Shown here piece by piece: positions 1 through 6,858 of a DNA stretch of 33,008 nucleotides; position 1 is the first letter of the stretch; every line of letters begins with the position of its first letter. The stretch comes from Betaproteobacteria bacterium (GTDB taxonomy: Bacteria; Pseudomonadota; Gammaproteobacteria; Burkholderiales; SG8-41), in the NCBI GenBank assembly GCA_025353085.1, contig JANXRI010000126.1, positions 1-33,008 on the forward strand. The letters are read 5' to 3'. The translations under genes and the position numbers were made by a program. The notes below the pieces were generated by a model. That model was not told the DNA's origin, did no database searches, and saw nothing but the letters and a program-made list of their open reading frames with translations.

Positions 1-207
1 CGGCCGGTTGTCGACAACTACCTGCTGGTTCCAGTTCTCCGCCATTTTCTGTCCGACCGCGCGCGCAAAAAAGTCCGTCGCACTGCCGGCCGAGAACGGC
101 ACCAGCATGCGAATCGGCTTGGTCGGAAATTTTTCCTGCGCGATGACCGGCGCCGCTGTAACGAGCAATACACCCGCGAGCAACCTGGTTACGTTCGCGA
201 TCAGCAT
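1..207 (-). CDS. TctC/Bug family binding protein, 3' part outside window
   Basis: Periplasmic tripartite-tricarboxylate-type (Bug) solute-binding protein; only the first 69 codons are in the window. The ATG at 207 is preceded by GGAGG about 9 bases upstream. The reading frame gives a signal peptide (hydrophobic core from about residue 8, likely cleavage after VIAQ) and then the family N-terminal block: PIRMLVPFSAGSATD, followed by a helix and QQVVVDNRP. In the family this block forms the first lobe that holds a carboxylate ligand. It lies 32 bases downstream of another Bug gene in the same direction, so the two are probably co-transcribed. No TctA/TctB membrane partner is visible, and the ligand cannot be told from the sequence. 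Family assignment is sure; the substrate is unknown. Confidence 0.9.
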   Translation of the reverse strand, partial: MLIANVTRLLAGVLLVTAAPVIAQEKFPTKPIRMLVPFSAGSATDFFARAVGQKMAENWNQQVVVDNRP

Positions 208-239
208 GGTGCTTTCCTCCTGGTTACTCATTTTCGAAG

Positions 240-1202
240 TCACTGGCTCGAGATACCGGCTTCTTTGACGAGCTTCTGATATTTCGCAAAATCAGTCTGC
301 ATCAATTTTTTGAAATCTTCGGGCGTACCGTTTGCGGGTACCGCGCCCTGGCGCAGGAAACGTTCCTTGAGCTCCGGCGTTGCGAGCAGCTTCGCGACGT
401 CGCGGTTGAGCTGCACGATGTGACCGCGTGACATGCCCGCCGGGCCGACGATACCGAACCAGCTCTCGCTCTGGAATCCCGGCAAACCCGAGTCCGACAT
501 GGTTGGCACACCGGGTAGTGACGGCGTCGGCTGCGGGCTTCCCACCGCCACCACGTGCAACTTGCTGTCCTTCAACATCGGCATCACGGCGGGCAAAGGG
601 AACATATATAGCTGCACGCGGCCGGCGAGCATCTCGGCGAAAATGTCGGGCAACAGTTTGAACGGCACATGCACGATGTCGATGCCGGCGGCAGCCTTCA
701 ACGCCTCGCCCGCGATATGGGATGAGCTGCCGATGCCGGCCGAACCGAAATTCAACTGGCCCGGTTTGGATTTCGCAAGTGCAATCACATCGCTCACCGA
801 TTTGACCGGCAATTGCGGCGACACCACCAGCACATTCGGCAGCGACGCGACTTGCGTGACGAAAGCAATGTCGTCGAGCGCCCGGTACGGCGGCTCTCTT
901 TGCAGCAATGGCTGCATCAAATGCGGCTGGCCTACCATCCCCAGCGTGTAGCCGTCCGGCGCGCTTTTAGCGACCAGCGTGCTGCCGACAATGCCGCCGC
1001 CGCCCGGCCGGTTGTCGATGACGATCTGTTGACCGTACATCTCGTTCAGCTTCTGGCCCAGTGTTCGCGCCAGAAAATCACTCGCCGCACCCGGCGGGAA
1101 CGGCACGATCATGCGGATTGACTTGCCAGGATACGAGTCGGCGCCGTGCGTCGCGGTCGCTGCGAAGCCACAAATCAAAACGAGCATAAGCCGATAAATC
1201 AT
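240..1202 (-). CDS. TctC/Bug family tripartite tricarboxylate transporter binding protein
   Basis: Complete 320-residue periplasmic Bug protein. Residues 1-20 are a signal peptide ending in ATHGA before DSYPGKSIRM. The family signatures follow in order: IRMIVPFPPGAASD (about 29-42), QQIVIDNRPGGGG (about 58-70), APDGYTLGM, the central LNFGSAGIGSSSH, and the C-terminal GVPTMSDSGLPGF and WFGIVGPAGM. Length is typical (about 320-330). The ATG at 1202 has a strong AAAGGAGG ribosome site. An alpha/beta hydrolase gene lies upstream and a second Bug gene 32 bases downstream, suggesting one transcript for uptake and breakdown of an organic acid or amide. That link is inference. It is an orphan in that no TctAB genes are adjacent, which is common in Burkholderiales. 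Confidence 0.95.
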   Translation of the reverse strand: MIYRLMLVLICGFAATATHGADSYPGKSIRMIVPFPPGAASDFLARTLGQKLNEMYGQQIVIDNRPGGGGIVGSTLVAKSAPDGYTLGMVGQPHLMQPLLQREPPYRALDDIAFVTQVASLPNVLVVSPQLPVKSVSDVIALAKSKPGQLNFGSAGIGSSSHIAGEALKAAAGIDIVHVPFKLLPDIFAEMLAGRVQLYMFPLPAVMPMLKDSKLHVVAVGSPQPTPSLPGVPTMSDSGLPGFQSESWFGIVGPAGMSRGHIVQLNRDVAKLLATPELKERFLRQGAVPANGTPEDFKKLMQTDFAKYQKLVKEAGISSQ

Positions 1203-1216
1203 TTACTCCTCCTTTA

Positions 1217-1252
1217 TTCAACTACGTTGAAGCTGCACCGCCCGGCGCGGGC
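1217..1252. repeat. Two short inverted repeats between hydrolase and Bug genes
   Basis: The 72-base gap holds TTCAA-CTACG-TTGAA (1217-1231) and then GCCCG-GCG-CGGGC (1240-1252). There is no T tract after either stem on the minus strand, so an intrinsic terminator is not supported. They could act as RNA-stabilising or attenuating hairpins between hydrolase and Bug coding regions. Function is speculative. Confidence 0.35.
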
Positions 1253-1274
1253 CGGCGTCATCAAGCCGCCGCGC

Positions 1275-2354
1275 TTAGCTCAACTGATCTGCCATCCAGT
1301 CGGCCGACTGTGCGCGATATTTGTAAGCGCGGTTGTTGGCGACATGATTGCCGTCAGCAATGACAACCAGTTCGACCGGGCCGCTGGCTTCGCGCGCGAG
1401 GCGCTCGGCGTCCTGCCAGGGCACTACTCGATCAAGCTTGCCTGTGACGATATATAGCGGGCAAGTGATTTTAGCCGCGACGCCTTCGAGGCTCAACGTG
1501 GCGGCAACTTTGCGCGCATCATCCTGAGTGCGGCAATGCGCGCGCGTGCGAAACGTTTCGCGCGTGAGTTCCGGCAATCCATCCCACGCGGCGCCCATGT
1601 TGTACGGCCCGGACAAAGCAATGCACGCTTTGACGCGTTTTTCGAAGGCGGCGGCGCGTGGCGCGTAATATCCGCCAAGACTCACACCCCATAAACCGAT
1701 TTTTGCGGCATCAACATCGGCGCGCTGTTCGACCCAGTCAACGACCGCCTCGACCGCGACTTCATAGTCGCCGCGGATCGGAATATCGTATTCAGATTCG
1801 CCCTGCCCCGGCCCGTCGAAACTCAACGTCGCGAGTCCGCGCGCGAGAAACAGCGACTCGTAACTGTCCATCTCTTCTTTCGCCGAATCAAGACCCATGC
1901 ACATGACGACGACCGGTGGCCGCTCGATACCGGCCGGCCGCCGCAACACGCCCGCGAATGACCTGCCCGCAAAAGGAATACGCACATACTCGCCGGCGGG
2001 ACGCAGATGCGGCAATGCCAGCTTGCGACAATCGACCGCTTTCATATGCGCCGCGCGCATCTCGTCACCATCGAGCACGAACACAAACTTGGCGAAGTGA
2101 TAGCACACGCCGGCGGTGGTCAGGTGCTGCCCGGCCGACAAGTTAAAGCCGTCGGCAAGCGCCTGGCGGCCGATCGCTTCGTGTACGGCAGCGCGTGCGC
2201 TCCACGCACCGCACCATTCGGCCCACCGCGAAATTCCCGCGGTGACTTCCTGAAAATCCGTCAGTGGCACGCCGTTGGCAACAAACCGCGGCGCCCAGTG
2301 ATGGATTGCGGATGCGACGAGCGCATCGTGTTGCGGTGAAATGGTGTCATGCAT
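1275..2354 (-). CDS. Alpha/beta hydrolase, dihydroxypseudooxynicotine-hydrolase/FrsA-like
   Basis: A 359-residue cytoplasmic alpha/beta hydrolase without a signal peptide. The N-terminal 120 residues are helical, as in the C-C hydrolase that acts on 2,6-dihydroxypseudooxynicotine and in FrsA-like proteins. The core begins at about residue 126 (RIPFAGRSFAGVLRRP). It shows the oxyanion region VVVMCMGLDSAKEE (148-161), FDGPGQGES (179-187), the nucleophile elbow GVSLG with Ser225, Asp308 in GKLDRVVP, and His337 in DGNHVAN, so the triad is complete. Members of this family cleave C-C, ester or peptide bonds, and the sequence does not say which. The ATG at 2354 has GGGAG upstream. It lies between a binding-protein gene (29 bases upstream) and two Bug genes, so it may act on an imported compound. 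Confidence 0.88.
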   Translation of the reverse strand: MHDTISPQHDALVASAIHHWAPRFVANGVPLTDFQEVTAGISRWAEWCGAWSARAAVHEAIGRQALADGFNLSAGQHLTTAGVCYHFAKFVFVLDGDEMRAAHMKAVDCRKLALPHLRPAGEYVRIPFAGRSFAGVLRRPAGIERPPVVVMCMGLDSAKEEMDSYESLFLARGLATLSFDGPGQGESEYDIPIRGDYEVAVEAVVDWVEQRADVDAAKIGLWGVSLGGYYAPRAAAFEKRVKACIALSGPYNMGAAWDGLPELTRETFRTRAHCRTQDDARKVAATLSLEGVAAKITCPLYIVTGKLDRVVPWQDAERLAREASGPVELVVIADGNHVANNRAYKYRAQSADWMADQLS

Positions 2355-2383
2355 GAGGTCGCTCCCGCGGTCGAGTCAGTCAA

Positions 2384-3292
2384 TCAGCGTGCGCTGAGCA
2401 CCTGGTTGAGGTATGACAAATCCATGTATTTTTCAGGCTCCTCCTGCGGACCCTGCTTGCCCTCGGACGCCCATACTACGGCGATCACCTGGCGCAGGCC
2501 AGCGGTCTTGATTTCCGGCAACGGTTGCGCGGCGATCTGATCATAGGCTTCGCTGGCGGTTGCGCGATCGATATTCAGACGCGCGGGCAAAAGCTTAATT
2601 GCCGCTTCCTTATTCGCTTGGTCCTGCAGCCATGCATACGCCGCCAGAAATGCGCGTATGTAAGCGAGCAATGCCTGTTCATTGCGGACTGCCCAACTTC
2701 GACGCGCCGCGGCGATTGAACCCGGATACGTTGGAAAATACCTGGCGGTCGTGCCGAGACTGCGAAAGCCCGCCGCCTGCAGATTGCGGTCAAAAGGCGG
2801 ATTCAGGAGGCTCGCAACGGTGGCGCCGGATTTGAGCGAATCGAAGCGCTCTTGCGACCCGCCGATTTCCTTAAACGTATAAGCACCGTCGGCAAGCCCC
2901 TTGTCCGCGAGTAATTTTCGCAACAGCAGCGCATAACCGGTACGCGCGCCATCGACCGCGATGTCGCGGCCTCTGAGATCGTCAACCGTTTTGATTTCAG
3001 GTGCCGCGACCAGGGTAAGTTCGGGGGCGAGCGCGTGCGCCATAATAATGAACAAGTCGGAGCCGCGTTCGACGCCGCGCACAACGTGGTCGGATTGCTG
3101 CATACCGATGTCGTACTCGCCGCTCGTGAGTTTGGCGAGTTGCTGCGTTGAGGAACCCGTAATCGTGACGTCGACTGCGACGCCTTCTCGCGCGAACAGG
3201 TCATGCGCCTGCGCGACATACAGCGGCCACGAGTAAACGCCTTCTGATATGAGCGCGAAGCGAACCGTTGGCGTTGCGCCGGCGATTGCCAT
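2384..3292 (-). CDS. THI5/NMT1-type substrate-binding protein lacking a signal peptide
   Basis: A 302-residue protein of the SsuA/TauA/THI5 type-2 periplasmic-binding fold. Signs are ISEGVYSWPLYVAQ near the N-terminus, a first-lobe EGVAVDVTITGSSTQQLAKLTSG block, DIGMQQSDHVVRG, DDLRGRDIAVDG, and LNPPFDRNLQAAGF in the second lobe. The best start is the ATG at 3292, with GGGGA about 7 bases upstream; a GTG at 3307 would add only MRGYL. Neither start gives a signal peptide, which is odd because these proteins normally bind ligand in the periplasm for an ABC importer. No ABC permease or ATPase is adjacent. It may be a cytoplasmic ligand-binding or THI5-like protein, or a binding protein that has lost its export signal. 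It sits between the MBL-fold and hydrolase genes, same strand. Confidence 0.8.
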   Translation of the reverse strand: MAIAGATPTVRFALISEGVYSWPLYVAQAHDLFAREGVAVDVTITGSSTQQLAKLTSGEYDIGMQQSDHVVRGVERGSDLFIIMAHALAPELTLVAAPEIKTVDDLRGRDIAVDGARTGYALLLRKLLADKGLADGAYTFKEIGGSQERFDSLKSGATVASLLNPPFDRNLQAAGFRSLGTTARYFPTYPGSIAAARRSWAVRNEQALLAYIRAFLAAYAWLQDQANKEAAIKLLPARLNIDRATASEAYDQIAAQPLPEIKTAGLRQVIAVVWASEGKQGPQEEPEKYMDLSYLNQVLSAR

Positions 3293-3378
3293 CAAATATC
3301 CCCGCACTGCCGCAAATCGCGGGCGGCGGCTTTTATCGTCTGCATGTTGAACGAGTCCTTAATTAAATGGCTGGCGCT

Positions 3379-4362
3379 TCAGGGATACGGAAACAATGGC
3401 TTGCCGGTGGTGTAGAGATGATAAAGCGCTTCAAGAAATACCTCGATGCGGTCGTAGTTGCGGCGGTTCGCGAATTCCGGGAAGCGCAAATTTTTTACGA
3501 TTTCGTCGCGACTCATGCCCGCCGCAATCGCCGCCTTGACGCCCGTCTGTACCTCGGTTAACAGCTTCGCTTCGTCGAGAACGTCTGCGCGTTTGCCGAC
3601 GTCACCATGACCGGGCAGAAAAAGGTCCACGTCGTCCATTGCGGCGATTCGCTGCAGCAACGCGATCCAGCCGTCCATCGACGGCGTAAACGACATGTTC
3701 GACCAGTTGCTGTTGGCGAACGGGCCGCCGACGTAGAGCGCGCGCGCATGCGGAAAATAGATGAGCGTGTCGCCGGGATTTTGGCCCGGGCCGAGATACA
3801 GTATCTCGATGACGCGCCCGCCGAGTTTAAGTGTCAGGCGCGAATCGAAAGTGACGTCGGGCAGCACGGTCTTCACTTCGGCCGGATCGAGCTTGAGCGA
3901 CTTGAAGAAAGCGAGCCGGCGCTTTAATTCAAGCTGCTCGTTCTTGAGCATGCCGGCGACGACGTCGCGATGCGCGATGATCGTCGCACCCGCCGCCTTG
4001 AACGCCGGGTTGCCGTAATAGTGATCGCCGTGCGCGTGCGTGTTGATCACCCACTTGATGGGCTTGTCAGTGATTTTGCGAATGCGCTCTATAAGATCGC
4101 GGCCATGGGCCGGATGCTGGCGCGTATCGATGACGAGCACGCCTTCATCGGTCACCAGGAATGCGGAGTTCGACGACAGGTCGTCGTAAAGAAAATACAG
4201 ATCCGGCGCGACCATTTTCAACTCGGTCGGCACACCCTCGCGCATTCTAAAATTGTCGAAGCGATCAGTCGGCTCCGCGGCCATTAACGGCCCTGTCAGC
4301 AGGCCCAGAATGCAGCCTGCGAGAGATAATCCGGCAGTCAGTTGGCGCCACCACTCGCGCAT
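3379..4362 (-). CDS. Exported metallo-beta-lactamase-fold hydrolase
   Basis: A 327-residue MBL-fold protein. The ATG at 4362 is preferred because it puts a signal peptide at the N-terminus (charged MREWWRQ, hydrophobic core to residue 27, likely cleavage PLMA/AEP) and has GGGAAA upstream; the open frame continues to 4470 with no better start. LAGC at residues 14-17 could also be read as a lipobox. The metal motif HAHGDH is intact (His109, His111, Asp113, His114), and PGHGD (His252) is present. The usual third histidine is glutamine in GPGQNPGD (194), and the bridging aspartate position reads YVGG (glycine 213), so the second metal site looks incomplete. The substrate cannot be predicted. It probably has its own promoter at 4442-4470. 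Confidence 0.88.
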   Translation of the reverse strand: MREWWRQLTAGLSLAGCILGLLTGPLMAAEPTDRFDNFRMREGVPTELKMVAPDLYFLYDDLSSNSAFLVTDEGVLVIDTRQHPAHGRDLIERIRKITDKPIKWVINTHAHGDHYYGNPAFKAAGATIIAHRDVVAGMLKNEQLELKRRLAFFKSLKLDPAEVKTVLPDVTFDSRLTLKLGGRVIEILYLGPGQNPGDTLIYFPHARALYVGGPFANSNWSNMSFTPSMDGWIALLQRIAAMDDVDLFLPGHGDVGKRADVLDEAKLLTEVQTGVKAAIAAGMSRDEIVKNLRFPEFANRRNYDRIEVFLEALYHLYTTGKPLFPYP

Positions 4363-4441
4363 TGGCAGTTTCCCGTGAGTTGAGGCCGGCAGGATGCGAA
4401 AAGTCATGCCGCGCTGCACTGACGAACGGCATGGTGGGGCG

Positions 4442-4470
4442 ATGCTAGAAAACAATAAACCGCTTGTCAA
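4442..4470 (-). promoter_or_regulatory. Sigma-70-type promoter for the MBL-fold gene
   Basis: On the minus strand there is a perfect TTGACA (4470-4465), a 17-base spacer and TAGCAT (4447-4442, four of six matches to TATAAT). Transcription would begin near 4435, giving a leader of roughly 70 bases before the ATG at 4362. Position and spacing fit well, but no experiment supports it. Confidence 0.5.
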
Positions 4471-4542
4471 TCAAACTGCTAAGGCTAAGTCACGGGCACG
4501 ACGGTAAGCGATCACGAAAGGCTTAACCGTGAAAAATAAAGC

Positions 4543-4576
4543 ATCCACAATTTCTGTGGATAAGGTTGTGCACAAC
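4543..4576. promoter_or_regulatory. DnaA-box-like cluster with inverted repeat and palindrome
   Basis: The minus strand carries TTATCCACA, an exact match to the classical DnaA box, at 4563-4555. Its seven-base core forms a perfect inverted repeat, ATCCACA-ATTTC-TGTGGAT (4543-4561). Two bases further is the perfect 12-base palindrome GTTGTGCACAAC (4565-4576), whose half TTGTGCACA is also DnaA-box-like. The centres of the two boxes are 11 bases apart, about one helical turn. It could be a DnaA-regulated operator, a DnaA-titrating site, or a site for another factor. No replication genes are nearby. Confidence 0.45.
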
Positions 4577-4808
4577 TCCTGTTTGAACGCTGCACACGCT
4601 GATTGCGCCTCGGCGTCAGACAGATTGCATATAAATTGGGCAGGCGAATTTCAGGCGTTGACAGCGCCGATTATTTAAGTGCGTGCAACAGATTTATGAA
4701 GTCGTTTGTCCACACGCGAAAGCCCGTGGGCCCCGCAATCTGCGGATCGCCACACTTGTAACGCCGTTGAAATAAAGCCAATCAACCGCGGACTCAACAC
4801 ACCGGCGC

Positions 4809-5411
4809 TCAGAACAGCTTGCCTCCCGAGCCTTTGCCGAGCATCGCGTCGCGCAGCCGGCCGTCGACCGGCTTGTTGCCAATCCAGATGTGCAGCATCG
4901 CGCGAAAAAAGTCTTCGCCCGGAATCGTGATGCGCTCCTGGCCGTCGACGATCACGCGCGTCCCGACATTCGGCAGGTAATCGAGATGCACGACGCTGCC
5001 CTTGTTGATCGTCTTGAGCGAGCTCATCATCGCATTCAGGTCGCGAATTCTTTTTTCGAGCAGCGCGAGTTCATGCGGTGACAGATTCTCTGCGAGCGCG
5101 TTGTTCATGGACGCGATGAGGTCTTGCGCGGTGACCTCGCTTGAAAGGATGTGCATCGACACGCGCTTCGGCCCGGGGTCGGCGAAAATCGCTTCGTTGT
5201 CGTTCTTCTTCTGCGTTAGGTAGAGACTGCCGATATAGACCTTGATGAACGCGAACTTGTGGCGCAGGCCGGCGCCGTTCAAAACGAGTTCAGGCACACC
5301 CTTCGCGAGCACCGCCTTGTCGTCTATTTTTACGCCATCGATATCGGCCGCGCGCGCCGCAGAATTCCCAAAGATCGCGGTCAGCAAAACCAGGGCCAGG
5401 AAGTTTTTCAT
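4809..5411 (-). CDS. Chalcone-isomerase-like exported protein
   Basis: A 200-residue protein of the chalcone-isomerase-like family found in bacteria. It has a signal peptide ([21 protein letters not shown], with cleavage before ADIDG), then the family pattern: a short strand with [30 protein letters not shown] (about 43-66), PKRVSMHI, a helical middle with [14 protein letters not shown], and the C-terminal [19 protein letters not shown]. The last part, with RAMLHIWIG, is the family's most constant block. Relatives with this fold bind fatty acids or catalyse ring closure; most bacterial members have no known activity. The gene starts 33 bases after the thiolase stop, so it is probably the last gene of the fatty-acid oxidation transcript. 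A lipid-binding role in the periplasm is inference. Confidence 0.88.
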   Translation of the reverse strand: MKNFLALVLLTAIFGNSAARAADIDGVKIDDKAVLAKGVPELVLNGAGLRHKFAFIKVYIGSLYLTQKKNDNEAIFADPGPKRVSMHILSSEVTAQDLIASMNNALAENLSPHELALLEKRIRDLNAMMSSLKTINKGSVVHLDYLPNVGTRVIVDGQERITIPGEDFFRAMLHIWIGNKPVDGRLRDAMLGKGSGGKLF

Positions 5412-5444
5412 TATTATTCCGGTGGGCGAATTACTCGAAGTGTA

Positions 5445-6644
5445 TCAGAGCGCTTCGAAGACGCCGGCGGCCCCCATGCCGGTGCCGATGCACATCGTGA
5501 TCATGCCGTACTTCTTCTTGGTCCGGCGTATGCCGTGCATGAGCGTGGCCGCGCGCACTGCGCCGGTCGCGCCCAGTGGATGGCCTAATGCAATCGCGCC
5601 GCCGAGCGGGTTCACTTTCGCCGGGTCAAGCCCGAGTTCCTTGATCACCGCGAGCGACTGCGCGGCGAACGCCTCGTTTAATTCGATCCAGTCCATGTCG
5701 TCCAGCCGCAGTCCGACCTGCTGCAATACTTTCGGAATCGCCTTGACCGGCCCGATGCCCATGATTTCGGGTGGCACGCCGGCGACCGCGTAACCCATGA
5801 AACGCCCAAGCGGCAACACATTAAACCGCTGCATCGCCGCTTCGCTCATAAGCACGACCGCGGCTGCGCCATCCGACATTTGCGAGCTGTTGCCCGCGGT
5901 GACACTGCCTTTATTGAGGAAGACCGGCTTCAATTTTGCGAGCCCCTCCGGCGACGTATCGCGACGCGGGCCTTCATCTGCCGCCGCAGTACGGCGGGTT
6001 ACCGCAACCTCGCGCGTATTGAGGTCCGGCTTGCGGTCGACGATTTCGTACGGCGTGATCTCATCCTTGAATTCGCCGGCATCGGTCGCCCGCAACGCGC
6101 GGCGATGGCTTTCGGCGGCGAACAGATCCTGCTGCTCGCGGCTGATATTCCATTGCTGGGCAACATTTTCAGCGGTGATGCCCATGCCATAGCCGATGGC
6201 GATGTTTTCGTCTTTTTCGAATATCGCCGGGCTGAACGACGGCTTGTTGCCACCCATCGGCACCATGCTCATGCTTTCGGTGCCGGCCGCGATCATCACG
6301 TCGGCATCGCCGAGCCGGATACGGTCGGCGGCGAGCGCGATAGCCTGTACGCCGGACGAGCAGAACCGGTTGAGGGTCATGCCCGGCACGGTGTTGGGCA
6401 GACCTGCCAGCAGCAGGCCGATGCGCGCGACGTTCATGCCCTGCTCCGCTTCAGGCATTGCGCAACCGACGATGACATCCTCAACGGCGCCGGCATCGAG
6501 TCCAGGACATTGCGCCAGCACGGACCTCAGCACGTATGCGAGCATATCGTCGGGACGCGTGTTTCGAAACATGCCGCGCGGCGCCTTGCCGATGGGCGTG
6601 CGGGTCGCCGCAACTATGTAGGCGTCCTGGACTTGTTTAGTCAT
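5445..6644 (-). CDS. fadA: Acetyl-CoA C-acyltransferase (thiolase)
   Basis: A 399-residue thiolase that cleaves 3-ketoacyl-CoA with CoA in the last step of beta-oxidation. The nucleophilic cysteine is Cys95 in [11 protein letters not shown]; the other catalytic residues are His355 in GHPLGATGA and Cys385 in CIGTGMG. The N-terminal [11 protein letters not shown] block and the length are typical. The ATG at 6644 has AGGAG six bases upstream. It lies downstream of the FadN-type multifunctional gene, as in a fadBA-like pair, but the gap is 214 bases and contains a long inverted repeat. The chalcone-isomerase-like gene follows 33 bases later. The symbol is by role; a biosynthetic acetyl-CoA acetyltransferase is less likely in this context. 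Confidence 0.93.
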   Translation of the reverse strand: MTKQVQDAYIVAATRTPIGKAPRGMFRNTRPDDMLAYVLRSVLAQCPGLDAGAVEDVIVGCAMPEAEQGMNVARIGLLLAGLPNTVPGMTLNRFCSSGVQAIALAADRIRLGDADVMIAAGTESMSMVPMGGNKPSFSPAIFEKDENIAIGYGMGITAENVAQQWNISREQQDLFAAESHRRALRATDAGEFKDEITPYEIVDRKPDLNTREVAVTRRTAAADEGPRRDTSPEGLAKLKPVFLNKGSVTAGNSSQMSDGAAAVVLMSEAAMQRFNVLPLGRFMGYAVAGVPPEIMGIGPVKAIPKVLQQVGLRLDDMDWIELNEAFAAQSLAVIKELGLDPAKVNPLGGAIALGHPLGATGAVRAATLMHGIRRTKKKYGMITMCIGTGMGAAGVFEAL

Positions 6645-6667
6645 AACAAACTCCTGTCAAACGCCCA

Positions 6668-6850
6668 ACGCAGAGGACGCGGAGGACGCAGAGGTGCGCA
6701 GAGGTGCGCAGAGGAAAAACGATAACCCGCAAATTAATCAGACTACTCGAAAGACATTAATCAACAAAAATAGGGTGCCATTTCGTGTTTTTTCGGCTAA
6801 CTGCTTTCCTCCGCGTTCCTCTGCGTCCCCTGCGTCCTTCGCGTTAAGAG
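6668..6850 (-). repeat. Intercistronic inverted repeat with tandem 9-10-mer arms (site A)
   Basis: Between the FadN-type gene and the thiolase. The left arm (6668-6714) is about five tandem units of the kind ACGCAGAGG or TGCGCAGAGG. The right arm (6808-6842) carries the complementary units CCTCCGCGT, TCCTCTGCGT, CCCCTGCGT and CCTTCGCGT. The best pairing is 6669-6685 with 6808-6825: seventeen base pairs with one bulged base. About 120 AT-richer bases form the loop. In the mRNA the purine-rich arm is 5'. No T tract follows, so it is not a classical terminator. Confidence 0.8.
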
Positions 6851-6858
6851 GTTAAGTT

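Larger units (their letters stand above)
4363..4808. other. Non-coding gap with DnaA-box-like cluster
   Basis: This 446-base stretch separates the MBL-fold gene from the chalcone-isomerase-like gene and is AT-richer than its surroundings. Besides the promoter at 4442-4470 it holds a consensus DnaA box, a palindrome (4543-4576) and a one-mismatch box TTGTCCACA at 4706-4714. I see no convincing coding region on either strand. It marks the boundary between the fatty-acid cluster and the genes to its left. Confidence 0.6.

Noticed and set aside
3292-3345. Short open frame of 17 codons ahead of the THI5-type gene
   Set aside because: It ends in TGATG at the start of the next gene, but has only a distant AAGGA and no recognisable sequence; kept only as a possible leader.
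4543-4714. Chromosomal replication origin
   Set aside because: Only a few boxes, no dnaA, dnaN or other origin-linked genes nearby; gene order on both sides is ordinary metabolism.
5880-6725. Long plus-strand open frame opposite the thiolase
   Set aside because: Antisense shadow of a certain gene, with low-complexity Arg-rich product.
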